Below, in pieces: positions 8,601 to 17,734 of a stretch of DNA of 64,000 nt. This stretch comes from Flavobacterium cupriresistens (lineage in GTDB: Bacteria > Bacteroidota > Bacteroidia > Flavobacteriales > Flavobacteriaceae). The stretch's first letter is position 1. Each line of letters starts with the position of its first letter. Location: positions 2,666,001 through 2,730,000 of the forward strand of contig NZ_CP087134.1 in assembly GCF_020911925.1 (NCBI RefSeq), in the 5' to 3' direction. Below the pieces are notes generated by a model, which made no database searches, was not told the DNA's origin, and worked only from the letters and a program-made list of their open reading frames with translations. The position numbers were made by a program, and so were the translations under genes.

Positions 8601-9182
8601 GGACAAACTGTGCGTACACTCATCTTTGTCTAGCTTTTTTGTCTAACCTTGTCATTTCAAATTTAGAGGTATTATGTTTAAAAGATAGGCGATTTCGAGA
8701 ATAAGCCTTCGACTTCGCTCAGGGTGACATTTGGGAGAAGTTTGGAATTTGGAATTTTAGTATTGGAATTTCAGTCCTTTTTTTGTCATTTCGAGGTACG
8801 AGAAATCACACGCGTAACTCGACAAAGAATGGTCGTTTACTATGCGGAATTCCTGGTGTGATTTCTCCTTCGTCGAAATGACACGGAATCAAGTAAAAGT
8901 GTAAGTTAGAAAATTAACAAGCCACATTTGTTCCTTTCGAGGTACGAGAAATCGCATTCAATATTCCACAAACTGCGTGTGTTTGACTTTTGTGATTTTT
9001 CGTAGCTTTAAAGTATAAAAGTTGTGTTAAGCAAATTTAATCTGGAAAATCAGTAGGAGACTTTAGTTATCATTCTTTTTTCTCAAGTAGAAACGAGTAA
9101 ACAACAACACCTAGTTCCCGAACAATTGGAATTTGGAATTTAAAAATATTGGAATTTGGAATTTTAAAAATTTGGAATTTAA
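8601..9182. repeat. Gene-free stretch: second 105-bp copy, one extra array unit, ggaattt repeats
   Basis: A second copy of the 105-bp element lies at 8692-8794. It is followed directly by one more 146-bp-type unit (marker at 8871, running to about 8955). From 9125 to 9180 the motif ttggaattt occurs several times just before the stop of the minus-strand YdeI-like gene. No coding sequence is supported. Confidence 0.65.
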
Positions 9183-9770
9183 CTACCTGTATTTATCATT
9201 CAACCCAATATGTCCTAAAACCATCGGGATTATCTTTTTGATTCTTGAAAGTTTAGTTTTTTCCTGTTTGGCAGTTTCAATATATTCTAAAAACTCATAT
9301 TGTTTGTAAGGAGAAAAAGCCTGAAAAGCTTTTGCTAAAGCCGGATTCTGACTCATTTCTTTTTCCAGCAACTCAGAAACGATCGTTTCTTTTTTTGTTG
9401 GTTTGATGACTTTTCCCTGTTTTTCGTTTTCAATAGCCTCGAGAATGTATTCTAGAACTTCTTTTTCGTTTACCTCTTCTTTAGAGGTGAAACGCCATTG
9501 ACGTAATGATTTTGTTTTGTCTTCCTGAGCGTTGATGAGTTTCTTTTTCTCGTCTTTCAAGAAAACGCCATTGAAGAACCAAATGGTAAAATAATCCTTA
9601 AAACCCCCAATTCCGATAACATTTTTTTTATTGTAAACATAAACCGGGCCGCCCCATTTTACAGTTTCAATCAGTTCGGTTTTGTCAATAATTGATTGAA
9701 GAAGAAGTAATTCTTCCTCCCAATTATTGACTTTGTCCCAAACGTGTTTTTTATCGGATGCTGGTTCCAA
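9183..9770 (-). CDS. YdeI/OmpD-associated family protein with DUF1801 domain
   Basis: A 195-residue soluble protein. The N-terminal part (residues 15-110; ETVKWGGPVYVYNKKNVIGI, FTIWFFNG) is a DUF1801-type domain. The C-terminal part (ALAKAFQAFSPYKQYEFLEYIETAKQEKTKLSRIKKII) is the YdeI/OmdA helical segment found in bacteriocin-protection-associated proteins. The start is a TTG at 9770 that directly follows the TAA of pepT, so translation is probably coupled to pepT. The biochemical role of the family is unknown. Confidence 0.8.
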   Translation of the reverse strand: MEPASDKKHVWDKVNNWEEELLLLQSIIDKTELIETVKWGGPVYVYNKKNVIGIGGFKDYFTIWFFNGVFLKDEKKKLINAQEDKTKSLRQWRFTSKEEVNEKEVLEYILEAIENEKQGKVIKPTKKETIVSELLEKEMSQNPALAKAFQAFSPYKQYEFLEYIETAKQEKTKLSRIKKIIPMVLGHIGLNDKYR

Positions 9771-11048
9771 TTATTTCCTTTTTTTAGGTTTTTCAGGTGC
9801 ATCAAAAATTCCCGGTACTGCTGTTAACTCGACAATTTTTACAATGACATTAGTTGCTTTTTGAATGCTTTCTGCGGGAACATATTCATATTTTCCGTGA
9901 AAGTTATGACCGCCGGCAAAAATATTAGGACATGGTAATCCCATATAAGATAGTTGTGAACCGTCAGTTCCACCACGAATAGGTTTTATGATCGGTTTTA
10001 TGTCTAATTCCCTCATTGCTTTTTCGGCTATGTCAACGATATGTTTTACGGGAAGTACTTTTTCTTTCATATTGTAATATTGGTCTTTTACTTCAATAGT
10101 TACAATGTCTTCGCCGAACTTTTTGGCGAATTTTTTATTAATTTTCTTCGCAATTTTTTCGACTAACTCTTTTCGTTTTTCGAATTTTTTCTTGTTGTGA
10201 TCGCGAATGATAAGTTCTAAAACGGTTTCTTCAATATGTCCTGCAATATGATGAACGTGAAAGAAGCCTTCGTATCCTTTAGTTTGTTGTGGTGTTTCTC
10301 CTTTTGGAAGTTCATTGATAAAATCATTTGCAATCAGCATTGAATTGATCATTTTTCCTTTTGCATAACCCGGATGAACACTTTTTCCTTTAAAAGTAAT
10401 TTTGGCGCCTGCAGCGTTAAAGTTTTCGTATTCTAATTCGCCAATCTGACTTCCGTCCATCGTGTAAGCCCATTGCGCTCCGAATTTTTCTACGTCAAAA
10501 TAATGCGCACCGCGACCAATTTCTTCGTCAGGGGTAAATCCAATTCTGATTTTACCATGTTTAATTTCAGGGTGCTGTACCAGATACTCCATTGCTGAAA
10601 CAATCTCAGTAATTCCGGCTTTATCATCGGCACCTAATAGCGTTGTTCCGTCAGTTGTGATGATCGTTTGCCCTTTATATTGTAATAAATCTTTGAAATA
10701 GTCAGGTGATAAAATGATGTTTTTTTCGGCATTCAGAACAATGTCTTTTCCGTCGTAATTTTCAACAATTTGTGGTTTTACGTTAGCTCCGCTAAAATCC
10801 GGAGAAGTGTCAAAATGCGAAATAAATCCAATTGTAGGGACTTCATGATCTACATTGCTTGGTAAAGTAGCCATGATGTAGGCTTTGTCGTCTATTGTAA
10901 CGTCTTTTAAACCAATTGTTTTTAGTTCTTCGACTAATTTATTGGCAAGGTTCCATTGTTTTTCTGTACTTGGAGTTGTTTTTGAATTTGGATCAGATTC
11001 TGTATCAATTGTTACATAACTTATAAAACGATCAATAATATGTTGCAT
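9771..11048 (-). CDS. pepT: Peptidase T (tripeptide aminopeptidase)
   Basis: An M20-family dinuclear zinc tripeptidase that removes N-terminal residues from tripeptides in the cytoplasm. I start at the ATG at 11048 ([18 protein letters not shown]); an in-frame start six codons upstream lacks family likeness and would overlap the -7 box region. Zinc ligands are visible in order: His of [11 protein letters not shown], bridging Asp of LLGADDKAG, the catalytic Glu pair of DEEIGRG, Asp of TMDGSQ and the late His of AGGHNFHG. The length (425) is close to the usual 405-410. The YdeI-like gene follows with no gap. Confidence 0.92.
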   Translation of the reverse strand: MQHIIDRFISYVTIDTESDPNSKTTPSTEKQWNLANKLVEELKTIGLKDVTIDDKAYIMATLPSNVDHEVPTIGFISHFDTSPDFSGANVKPQIVENYDGKDIVLNAEKNIILSPDYFKDLLQYKGQTIITTDGTTLLGADDKAGITEIVSAMEYLVQHPEIKHGKIRIGFTPDEEIGRGAHYFDVEKFGAQWAYTMDGSQIGELEYENFNAAGAKITFKGKSVHPGYAKGKMINSMLIANDFINELPKGETPQQTKGYEGFFHVHHIAGHIEETVLELIIRDHNKKKFEKRKELVEKIAKKINKKFAKKFGEDIVTIEVKDQYYNMKEKVLPVKHIVDIAEKAMRELDIKPIIKPIRGGTDGSQLSYMGLPCPNIFAGGHNFHGKYEYVPAESIQKATNVIVKIVELTAVPGIFDAPEKPKKRK

Positions 11049-11063
11049 TTTTTTATTTTTTAG

Positions 11064-11071
11064 CAAATATA
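11064..11071 (-). promoter_or_regulatory. -7 box for pepT
   Basis: On the minus strand TATATTTG matches TAnnTTTG exactly, 15 bases before the chosen start at 11048. This short leader also favours 11048 over the upstream in-frame ATG. No clear TTG is seen upstream. Confidence 0.5.
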
Positions 11072-11121
11072 GACATTTTTCTTAGCTGTAAAATTGTAGC
11101 TCTTAATATCTAAATTCAAAT

Positions 11122-11152
11122 AAAAAAGGATTCTGTTTTGTAGAACCCTTTT
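11122..11152 (-). terminator. Terminator after the formylglycine-generating enzyme gene
   Basis: On the minus strand AAGGGTTCT pairs with AGAATCCTT (one G-U) around a 7-base loop, followed by six T residues. It lies 15 bases beyond the stop at 11167. Confidence 0.65.
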
Positions 11153-11166
11153 GTTGTGTTTTATTT

Positions 11167-12303
11167 TCAGATACTTTTAACGCATCTAAACCCAAGATGA
11201 TTGGCTGCAGATCTGATTTCTCCTTTTCCTCTTGTGCCGACCATATAGCGTGTGCAATACTGATCGGTGCATAAAAAGGATCCGCCTCGATGTATTCTTT
11301 TTTTCTCTGTTGGATCGCTTGGGTCATTGTAAGCTTTCGGTCCTTGTGGGTTTTTGGTGATTTTACCATCTCCGGCTAACGTTTGGTAGTAGTCTACACT
11401 ATACCAATCGTTGACCCATTCCCATACATTTCCGCCTATGTCATAGAGGCCATAGGTATTTGGTTCGAATTGTGCGGTTGGTGCAATTCCTTTAAAACCA
11501 TCTTCACCGGTGTCTCCGTCTTTGATTGGAAAGTGTCCCTGATATATATTGGCTTGAAATTTCCCGTTTGGTTTTAATGTATTTCCCCAGGCGTATAAGT
11601 TTCCGGTTTTACCGCCACGGGCAGCAAATTCCCATTCCGCCTCAGTAGGTAATCTTTTGCCGGCCCATTTTGCATAGGCAGCAGCATCTTCATAGGTAAT
11701 GTGGACTACGGGATATTTTTCTTTTCCTTTAATGTTACTTTGAGGGCCTTCGGGATGTTTCCAGTCGGCACCGCCAACATAGGACCACCATTGTAAAAAG
11801 TTGTTGAGATTAACTGCGGCTGGTGTCGGAGTAAATATAACAGATCCTGTTATTAGATCTTCTTCGGCTGCCGTTGGAAATTCTTCTTTAGTTGGTTTCT
11901 GTTCCGCAACAGTTACATATCCGGTGGCTTTTACAAATTTTGCATATTCTTCGTTGGTGACTTCGGTTTTATCCATAAAATAACCGTCTACATAAACGCG
12001 GTGAATAGGAGCAGCGTCTTTTGTTACGCCTTTTATACTGCACAAACTTTCATCTTCAACATTACTGCCCATCGAAAATTCTCCACCAGGAATCCAAACC
12101 ATTCCTTTTGGTGCTTTAGAGGGGGCAGGAGTTTTGTTTGCAATGGTTGGTTTAAAATCAGATTCGGCTGTAGTATTTGGAGTTTCAGCACAATCTACGG
12201 CAGCCAGTTTTTCTTTCGGACTTTTAAAAGTGGTATAACCGAAAGCAAGAGTAATAATGGAGATGGTAAGTATAGCAAAAATCCAATAAGTTTTAGTTTT
12301 CAT
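11167..12303 (-). CDS. Secreted formylglycine-generating enzyme (SUMF1/FGE) family protein
   Basis: A 378-residue protein with an N-terminal signal or membrane anchor (residues 5-23) and an FGE-sulfatase domain from about residue 67 (GMVWIPGGEFSMGSN). Typical segments follow: VDGYFMDKTEVTNEEYAKF, PVVHITYEDAAAYAKWAGKR, LPTEAEWEFAARGG and YGLYDIGGNVWEW. The C-terminal RGGSFLCTDQYC has Cys345 and Cys350 in the CX4C spacing of the copper-binding catalytic pair of true FGE, and ends with the family NHLGFRC. Many Bacteroidota paralogues lack these cysteines, so this copy may be a genuine oxidase converting a sulfatase Cys to formylglycine. No sulfatase with a CxPxR motif is in the window. Confidence 0.88.
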   Translation of the reverse strand: MKTKTYWIFAILTISIITLAFGYTTFKSPKEKLAAVDCAETPNTTAESDFKPTIANKTPAPSKAPKGMVWIPGGEFSMGSNVEDESLCSIKGVTKDAAPIHRVYVDGYFMDKTEVTNEEYAKFVKATGYVTVAEQKPTKEEFPTAAEEDLITGSVIFTPTPAAVNLNNFLQWWSYVGGADWKHPEGPQSNIKGKEKYPVVHITYEDAAAYAKWAGKRLPTEAEWEFAARGGKTGNLYAWGNTLKPNGKFQANIYQGHFPIKDGDTGEDGFKGIAPTAQFEPNTYGLYDIGGNVWEWVNDWYSVDYYQTLAGDGKITKNPQGPKAYNDPSDPTEKKRIHRGGSFLCTDQYCTRYMVGTRGKGEIRSAANHLGFRCVKSI

Positions 12304-12360
12304 TTTGGGTGATTTTGGTTTGAATGGTATTGTTGTATAGGGTAATAATGCCTATGATAT

Positions 12361-12403
12361 AAAAAAATAACCTTATTAAATACAATTCGTTTAATAAGGT
12401 TAT
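12361..12403 (-). terminator. Terminator after the DUF6515 gene
   Basis: A perfect 14-base stem (12367-12380 with 12390-12403) with a 9-base loop is followed on the minus strand by seven T residues. It lies about 90 bases beyond the DUF6515 stop, upstream of the FGE gene. Confidence 0.75.
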
Positions 12404-12489
12404 CTAATTTCATTTCAAATATATAAAAATTCTACTGTTTCTATAGAGTAAATAGTTTTTATCTGAATTATTTTATTTTTTCATCAGAA

Positions 12490-13482
12490 CTATTTATCTT
12501 CTTCAACAAGAGCTACTTCGTATTTGTCTTTACCGTCAACTTGTACGGGTTGATAGTAGGTTTCACCAAATTTGATGTATTTTACATCACCAACGGTAAC
12601 TTCTTCACCACCTTCAGGCAGGCTTTCGACTATTGTTCCTGCTGTTGGCGCTACTACTTTATAATTGCTGCCGTCTTTTTCATAATAGGTTCCGCCGTAA
12701 TAATAATTGTTGACCGTTCCTGTATTGACCGTCTGGGCTCCACTCGGAATATTATTGACAGTTCCTCCAACCGGAGCTGGTACGGCAGTGTAACCTCCGC
12801 TTGATGATTGGTACCAAACCCCTTGATCATAGTGGTATTGTGTGCTTTCTACGCTAACAACAATTGCTGTAACGGCCAAAGAGGTAATAAAGAATCCCCA
12901 TGGATGCCAAACCGGTCCCCAATAAAAAGGTCTGTACGGATGGTAGAAATAAGGGTGGTAACAATTGTATCGGTATCCGCCATATCGGTATGCGGGACGA
13001 CCATAAGCAACATTGTTTCTTCTTACAACCGTATTACGATTGTTACGAACGTGAACGCTGTTGTTTACATTTATGTTTACGTTGTTTCTGTTTTTATTAA
13101 CAGTATTACCGCTAATGTTGTTTCTGTTGCCGGTTTTGTTTCTGTTTGTTGTAGCATTCCCTCTGTTATTGGTTACTTTATTGTCTCCAATTTTTGTTCC
13201 GGAATTATTGGGTCTGGTTACTTTGTTGTTAGTGTTGCCAGATCTGTTGATTGTGGAGGTTTTGTTCCCTGTAGCTGGCCTTGTTGGTCTTGTTGTGTTT
13301 GCCGGTCTGGCTTTTGGTGCTGGTCTGGCCTGAGTAGCTCCGCCTGCGCGATGTGCACCGCCGCCGACATGTCCTCCACCGCCTCCATGACGTTGTGCCA
13401 TACCGTCAAGTGAAATTAGAAAAAAAGAGCCTATCAAGCATTGGACTGCCAACTTTTTAATTGCATTTTTTATATTTTTCAT
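12490..13482 (-). CDS. DUF6515 family exported protein
   Basis: A 330-residue protein with a signal peptide (residues 1-29, ending DGMAQ). A Gly/His-rich patch is followed by a low-complexity Asn/Thr/Arg-rich linker (about 45-155), a Tyr/His/Pro/Trp-rich patch (about 160-195), one hydrophobic helix (FFITSLAVTAIVVSV, about 197-211) and two similar C-terminal repeats (VPAPVGGTVNNIPSGA then VAPTAGTIVESLPEGG). Those repeats and the following VGDVKYIKFGETYYQPV are typical of DUF6515. Probably envelope-associated; no function is known. The opposite strand has long open frames that only mirror the biased composition. Confidence 0.8.
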   Translation of the reverse strand: MKNIKNAIKKLAVQCLIGSFFLISLDGMAQRHGGGGGHVGGGAHRAGGATQARPAPKARPANTTRPTRPATGNKTSTINRSGNTNNKVTRPNNSGTKIGDNKVTNNRGNATTNRNKTGNRNNISGNTVNKNRNNVNINVNNSVHVRNNRNTVVRRNNVAYGRPAYRYGGYRYNCYHPYFYHPYRPFYWGPVWHPWGFFITSLAVTAIVVSVESTQYHYDQGVWYQSSSGGYTAVPAPVGGTVNNIPSGAQTVNTGTVNNYYYGGTYYEKDGSNYKVVAPTAGTIVESLPEGGEEVTVGDVKYIKFGETYYQPVQVDGKDKYEVALVEEDK

Positions 13483-13637
13483 CTTCAGTGTTTTAGGTTC
13501 ACTAAATTATAAAAAAAAACGTATAAATATTTAAAAATTAAACTGATTTTAACGAACAAGTGCATTTAATTCCGGTTTTTAAGTAAATTTTTGTAGCAGT
13601 ATTAAACTATCATAGGGACACTTTCAAGTATTATAAT

Positions 13638-13645
13638 TAAATTTG
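13638..13645 (+). promoter_or_regulatory. -7 box for pyrD
   Basis: TAAATTTG matches TAnnTTTG and lies 31 bases before the ATG at 13676. The TTG inside it could be read as a start codon, but the promoter reading fits better. Confidence 0.5.
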
Positions 13646-13675
13646 CCACCGAAAAAACAACAACAACAACACACT

Positions 13676-14710
13676 ATGTATAAATTGATAATTCGCCCGA
13701 TACTTTTTTGGTTTGATCCGGAAGAAGTACATTACTTCACTTTCTCTTTCGTTAAATTCATTTCAAAAATACCAGGAGTTTCGTCAATAATTAAATCCGT
13801 TTACGAAGTAAAAGACAATCGTCTGGAGAGAGAAGTTTTTGGAATTAAATTTAAAAACCCCGTAGGACTTGCAGCTGGATTTGATAAAGATGCTAAATTG
13901 TATAAAGAACTTTCTGATTTTGGATTCGGTTTTATTGAAATTGGAACCGTTACCCCAGTGGGTCAGGAAGGAAATCCTAAAAAACGTTTGTTTCGCTTAA
14001 AAGAAGATCACGCGATTATCAATCGAATGGGATTCAATAACGGCGGAGTTCTGGAAGCTGTAGAACGTTTAAAAAAGAATTCAAATGTTTTAATAGGAGG
14101 TAATATTGGTAAAAATAAAGTCACTCCAAACGAAAACGCGGTAGACGATTATATTATTTGCTTCGATGCCTTATTTGATCATGTTGATTATTTTGTGGTG
14201 AATGTAAGTTCTCCAAATACTCCAAATTTAAGAGCGCTGCAAGACAAAGAGCCACTAACAGCTTTGTTGCAGACGTTGCAGGACAGAAATATAGAAAAGC
14301 AAAAAACAAGCAGTCAAAAAGTAAAACCTATTCTATTGAAGATTGCTCCGGATTTAACAGATGAGCAGTTATTGGATATTATTGATATTGTGAAAACAAC
14401 TCAGATTGCGGGCGTAATTGCTACCAATACTACAATCTCACGTGACGGATTGCAAGCTGCGAATCAAACAGAAATGGGTGGTTTGTCAGGGAAGCCCTTA
14501 ACGAAGCGTTCTACAGAAGTTATTCGTTTTCTTTCTGAAAAAAGTAATAAAGCATTCCCTATTATTGGAGTAGGAGGTATTCACTCTGCGGATGATGCCA
14601 TCGAAAAGTTAAATGCAGGAGCAAGTCTGGTACAATTGTATACCGGTTTTATTTATGAAGGCCCGGCCTTGATAAAAGCCATCAATAAAAAGATTTTAAA
14701 GCAATTGTAA
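13676..14710 (+). CDS. pyrD: Quinone-dependent dihydroorotate dehydrogenase (class 2)
   Basis: A 344-residue membrane-associated flavoenzyme that oxidises dihydroorotate to orotate in pyrimidine synthesis, passing electrons to menaquinone. The start at 13676 gives [13 protein letters not shown], the amphipathic N-terminal membrane-binding helices of class 2 enzymes. A TTG at 13643 would add a poly-Gln leader with no counterpart. FMN/substrate segments are clear: [33 protein letters not shown] (with the catalytic serine), [10 protein letters not shown] and [19 protein letters not shown]. The length is normal. Its last 15 bases overlap the tail of the convergent DUF3307 gene. Confidence 0.93.
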   Translation: MYKLIIRPILFWFDPEEVHYFTFSFVKFISKIPGVSSIIKSVYEVKDNRLEREVFGIKFKNPVGLAAGFDKDAKLYKELSDFGFGFIEIGTVTPVGQEGNPKKRLFRLKEDHAIINRMGFNNGGVLEAVERLKKNSNVLIGGNIGKNKVTPNENAVDDYIICFDALFDHVDYFVVNVSSPNTPNLRALQDKEPLTALLQTLQDRNIEKQKTSSQKVKPILLKIAPDLTDEQLLDIIDIVKTTQIAGVIATNTTISRDGLQAANQTEMGGLSGKPLTKRSTEVIRFLSEKSNKAFPIIGVGGIHSADDAIEKLNAGASLVQLYTGFIYEGPALIKAINKKILKQL

Positions 14711-15412
14711 AAGTAATGCCTGCACGATAAGTCCGGTGAGGATTGCGGTGCCAAAACTCAGTAAAGTACCAATTAGAACATATTCGGTAAGTTTTCTGTC
14801 TTTGGCTTCTTTTAGATCACCAAATCTAAAAACCGATTTTGCAGCCAATAAAAATCCAATGGCTTCAAAGTGACCCGTCAGTATAAAACAGAAAACAAAC
14901 AGACGCTCTAATATACCAATATAGTTTCCGGCTTTAGCTAGTGAATTATCGCTATGCGCATTGCTACTTTCAGGGCTCCAGATGGAAATAATTATCTTGA
15001 TAAAAATGGAAGTTGGTTTTGTGACCAATAAAATTCCTGTGATTAATATCCAAAACTGATTGCCAAACCAGCTGATGTCGATTGATTTGTTTTGATAGAG
15101 AAAAACAACTCCGATTAAGACTAAAACATGCAGAATTTGGTCTACTATAAACCAGGTGCGTTTTGTTTTATTTTTTTGAAAATGCAGTTTGATCAGATCA
15201 ATAATTCCGTGTGAAATGGTAATAAAAACGGCATAGGGTATAAATTGAATTTCTCCGACAAGAATGGCCGTCAAAACTCCGTGAAGAAGAATATGAAGAT
15301 ATAAATAAATACTTTTATGTTTTTTAGCTTCTTTATCGGCTACCCATGAATTGGGCTGGCCTATAAAATCGCCTAATAGGTGGGCTAAAAGTAATTTTAT
15401 AAATAAAAGCAT
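14696..15412 (-). CDS. DUF3307 integral membrane protein
   Basis: A 238-residue polytopic membrane protein. It begins with [22 protein letters not shown], the hallmark of DUF3307 (an HLLGDF motif in the first helix), followed by about six further hydrophobic helices. It lies 4 bases downstream of the SatD-family gene on the same strand and is almost certainly its operon partner, a pairing found in many Bacteroidota and Firmicutes. Function unknown. Its 3' end overlaps pyrD by 15 bases in a tail-to-tail arrangement. Confidence 0.85.
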   Translation of the reverse strand: MLLFIKLLLAHLLGDFIGQPNSWVADKEAKKHKSIYLYLHILLHGVLTAILVGEIQFIPYAVFITISHGIIDLIKLHFQKNKTKRTWFIVDQILHVLVLIGVVFLYQNKSIDISWFGNQFWILITGILLVTKPTSIFIKIIISIWSPESSNAHSDNSLAKAGNYIGILERLFVFCFILTGHFEAIGFLLAAKSVFRFGDLKEAKDRKLTEYVLIGTLLSFGTAILTGLIVQALLLQLL

Positions 15413-15416
15413 AAGA

Positions 15417-16022
15417 CTATAAAGTATTTATTTGTTTTCTAAAATAACGATCCAGACTTAGTATCAAATCAAATTGGGCACGTTTTTGTCTGCGACTCAC
15501 AGCAGCTCTTTTGATGCCTAACTTCGGTGCTAATTCTTCTTGAGATAAACTCGGGTTTTCTATTGCAATAGCCACAAATTCGGCAGATTGTGCCGACCAG
15601 TTGTCCATAAAAGTAAGGGCTAACTGAAGCATCAGATTCATTTTTTCGTCGATTAGTGGGTTGCCTGTTTGTATCGCTAAAGTCAGTTTTTGTTTCTTTA
15701 AAGTCTCAAAAAGTTCCCCCGAATGGATGAAAGCAGAGCCATTGCTTTCAGATATTTTTTCAGCAGCATGTGTTTTGTCGCCAAATCCAATGCTCATTCT
15801 CGCATCGAGTTTGATAGATTTTAAATGTGCTTTTACTAAAATCGCCGACAATAAAGCGTCTTCAGGGTTCTTTATTTCAATTTGAAATTCGTCTCCTCTG
15901 TATACTTCCCATTGCAGGGGTGTCTCGCCAAATAAAGACAGGATCTTTTTTAAACCTTCTACCCAATCTTTTGATTTCTGTTTTCTGGAGTCAATTAAGT
16001 CTCCTGTGATTACACTAGTCAT
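15417..16022 (-). CDS. SatD-family protein with C-terminal helix-turn-helix
   Basis: I start at the ATG at 16022 (MTSVITGDLIDSRKQ), which gives the conserved SatD N-terminus; a start 15 codons upstream would add an unrelated hydrophobic leader. The first 125 residues form the SatD domain (YRGDEFQIEI, ARMSIGFGD), which resembles a nucleotidyl-cyclase-like fold. The last 60 residues look like a helix-turn-helix (LSQEELAPKLGIKRAAVSRR). The 201-residue protein is probably a transcription regulator with a ligand-sensing domain. Three evenly spaced palindromes lie just upstream of its start and are the obvious operator candidates. DUF3307 follows 4 bases downstream. Confidence 0.82.
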   Translation of the reverse strand: MTSVITGDLIDSRKQKSKDWVEGLKKILSLFGETPLQWEVYRGDEFQIEIKNPEDALLSAILVKAHLKSIKLDARMSIGFGDKTHAAEKISESNGSAFIHSGELFETLKKQKLTLAIQTGNPLIDEKMNLMLQLALTFMDNWSAQSAEFVAIAIENPSLSQEELAPKLGIKRAAVSRRQKRAQFDLILSLDRYFRKQINTL

Positions 16023-16074
16023 AGATTCAAATATAATAAATAATAATAGTATTACAAAAGTACGCAATATTTTT

Positions 16075-16153
16075 AAATGTTACGTTTTTGTGTAACATTT
16101 TTCATTGTTACGTTATTGTGTAACATCTTCAAATGTTACACAATCGTGTAATT
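16075..16153. promoter_or_regulatory. Triple operator array upstream of satD
   Basis: TGTTAC-N8-GTAACA occurs at 16078-16097 and 16106-16125, and TGTTAC-N8-GTAATT at 16134-16153. Starts are exactly 28 bases apart. The first site extends to a 9-base arm (AAATGTTAC). The array sits in the intergenic region between satD (minus) and the HMG-CoA lyase gene (plus), so it could control either or both. Autoregulation by the HTH of the SatD protein is the simplest reading. Confidence 0.75.
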
Positions 16154-16227
16154 TTAGCATTAAAGAAAATTATAGTTTTTATTTCTTTAAAAAAGAAACT
16201 AACTTAGCCTTCATAAAAGAATAAGCT

Positions 16228-17094
16228 TTGAATAAAGAAATTAAGATTATCGAATGTCCACGTGATGCTATGCAAGGTATCAAGGATTTTATTCCGACTC
16301 AAAATAAGGTTTCCTATATACAAGCTTTGCTTAGAGTAGGATTTGATACCATTGATTTTGGAAGTTTTGTATCTCCAAAAGCGATTCCGCAAATGCAGGA
16401 TACGGTAGAAGTGTTGGCTCAGCTTGATTTATCTCAAACAACCAGTAAGCTTTTGGCTATAATTGCAAATACGCAAGGCGCCATTTCAGCTTCAGAGCAC
16501 GAACCTATTCAATATCTGGGTTTTCCTTTTTCTATATCAGAGAATTTTCAGATGCGAAATACACATAAAACTATCGCAGAATCTTTAGTTACGTTATCAG
16601 AAATTCTTGAAATTGCCGATAAAAAAAACAAAGAAGTAGTAACCTACCTTTCTATGGGATTCGGAAATCCGTATGGTGATCCGTGGAATGTTGAAATAGT
16701 AGGGGAGTGGACGGAAAAGTTGTCTAAAATGGGAGTGAAAATCTTATCGCTTTCCGATACGGTCGGAAGTTCTACACCGGAAGTGATTACGTATCTTTTT
16801 TCGAATTTAATTCCGAAATACCCACAAATAGAATTCGGAGCGCATTTGCATACGACGCCCGATAGTTGGTTTGAGAAAATAGATGCCGCGTATAAAGCAG
16901 GTTGCATCCGCTTTGATGGCGCTATTCAGGGGTTTGGCGGGTGTCCGATGGCTACTGATAAACTAACCGGAAATATGCCTACAGAAAAGTTGATTTCTTA
17001 TTTTACCGCAAACAAAAAAAGAACAGAACTAAATTCTTTAAGTTTTGAAAGTGCTTATAATGAAGCCTCAAAATTGTTTGGGAAATATCATTAA
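16228..17094 (+). CDS. Hydroxymethylglutaryl-CoA lyase
   Basis: A 288-residue TIM-barrel lyase that cleaves HMG-CoA to acetoacetate and acetyl-CoA in leucine catabolism, in keeping with the leucine dehydrogenase elsewhere in this window. Visible sites: IECPRDAMQGI near the start (the metal/substrate Arg-Asp pair), GAHLHTTPDSW (metal-binding histidines) and the catalytic-loop FGGCPMATDKLTGNMPTE. Translation appears to start at a TTG (16228), because no ATG or GTG precedes the conserved N-terminus in frame. The length fits the family (about 290-300). Confidence 0.9.
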   Translation: MNKEIKIIECPRDAMQGIKDFIPTQNKVSYIQALLRVGFDTIDFGSFVSPKAIPQMQDTVEVLAQLDLSQTTSKLLAIIANTQGAISASEHEPIQYLGFPFSISENFQMRNTHKTIAESLVTLSEILEIADKKNKEVVTYLSMGFGNPYGDPWNVEIVGEWTEKLSKMGVKILSLSDTVGSSTPEVITYLFSNLIPKYPQIEFGAHLHTTPDSWFEKIDAAYKAGCIRFDGAIQGFGGCPMATDKLTGNMPTEKLISYFTANKKRTELNSLSFESAYNEASKLFGKYH

Positions 17095-17179
17095 AAATGA
17101 AGTATTTTTGTTTGACATAGAAAATAATAATCAGTAACTCTCAATTTGGAGTTCTTTAAAATCTAATTATCAGGTAGTC

Positions 17180-17734
17180 ATGAAATTGTACTTTCAAAAT
17201 AAAATACTTCCATTTATTATTTTTTCTTTATTCTTCGTTTCCTGTTCAAGTGATTTAAATTTTGATCAAGTTGATGACTTTAAGTTGCAACCAGTCTTGG
17301 TCGGTAATTTGGCTTATTTTAATGTTCCCGCGAATCAATTTGTTGATAATGGAGTTGAGCAAATAATTACATCTGATGTACAGGAGTTTGATGTTTTTAA
17401 GGAAAAGTTTTTACGGGATGATGTGGTGAAAGCTGAGTTTGATTTTGAAATTGAAAATACAATAAACAGAGCTTTTACGGTAAAATTATTGCTTATTAGT
17501 GAGGATAACAAAACGCTGGAAACGATAACACTTTTAGTTCCTGCTTACTCAGGGAGTTCAAATGTAATAAAGTACCCTACAGAAGTATTTGAAAATCAAA
17601 GATTAGCATTGTTAAAGCAAACAACTAAAGCTGGCTTTGTATTACAAATGGACGCTGGGCCACCTTTAAATGAAAATAGTCCGGGAAGTTTAAAATTGAG
17701 ATCAGGTGCAACAGTTTATATGGAAATAGAATGA
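17180..17734 (+). CDS. Lipoprotein partnered with a DUF5723 protein
   Basis: A 184-residue lipoprotein: hydrophobic leader IIFSLFFVSC with the lipidation Cys at about residue 22. The rest is predicted beta-rich (AEFDFEIENTINRAFTVKLL). It overlaps the following DUF5723 gene by four bases (ATGA), indicating translational coupling. Pairs like this are common in flavobacteria, but no function is known. It probably sits in the outer membrane, given the beta-barrel-like partner. Confidence 0.75.
   Translation: MKLYFQNKILPFIIFSLFFVSCSSDLNFDQVDDFKLQPVLVGNLAYFNVPANQFVDNGVEQIITSDVQEFDVFKEKFLRDDVVKAEFDFEIENTINRAFTVKLLLISEDNKTLETITLLVPAYSGSSNVIKYPTEVFENQRLALLKQTTKAGFVLQMDAGPPLNENSPGSLKLRSGATVYMEIE

Noticed and set aside
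12808..13413. A 201-codon plus-strand open frame rich in Val, Ser and Cys
   Set aside because: It lies opposite the low-complexity DUF6515 gene and mirrors its Asn/Thr/Arg codon bias. The minus-strand frame has a signal peptide, family features and a terminator.
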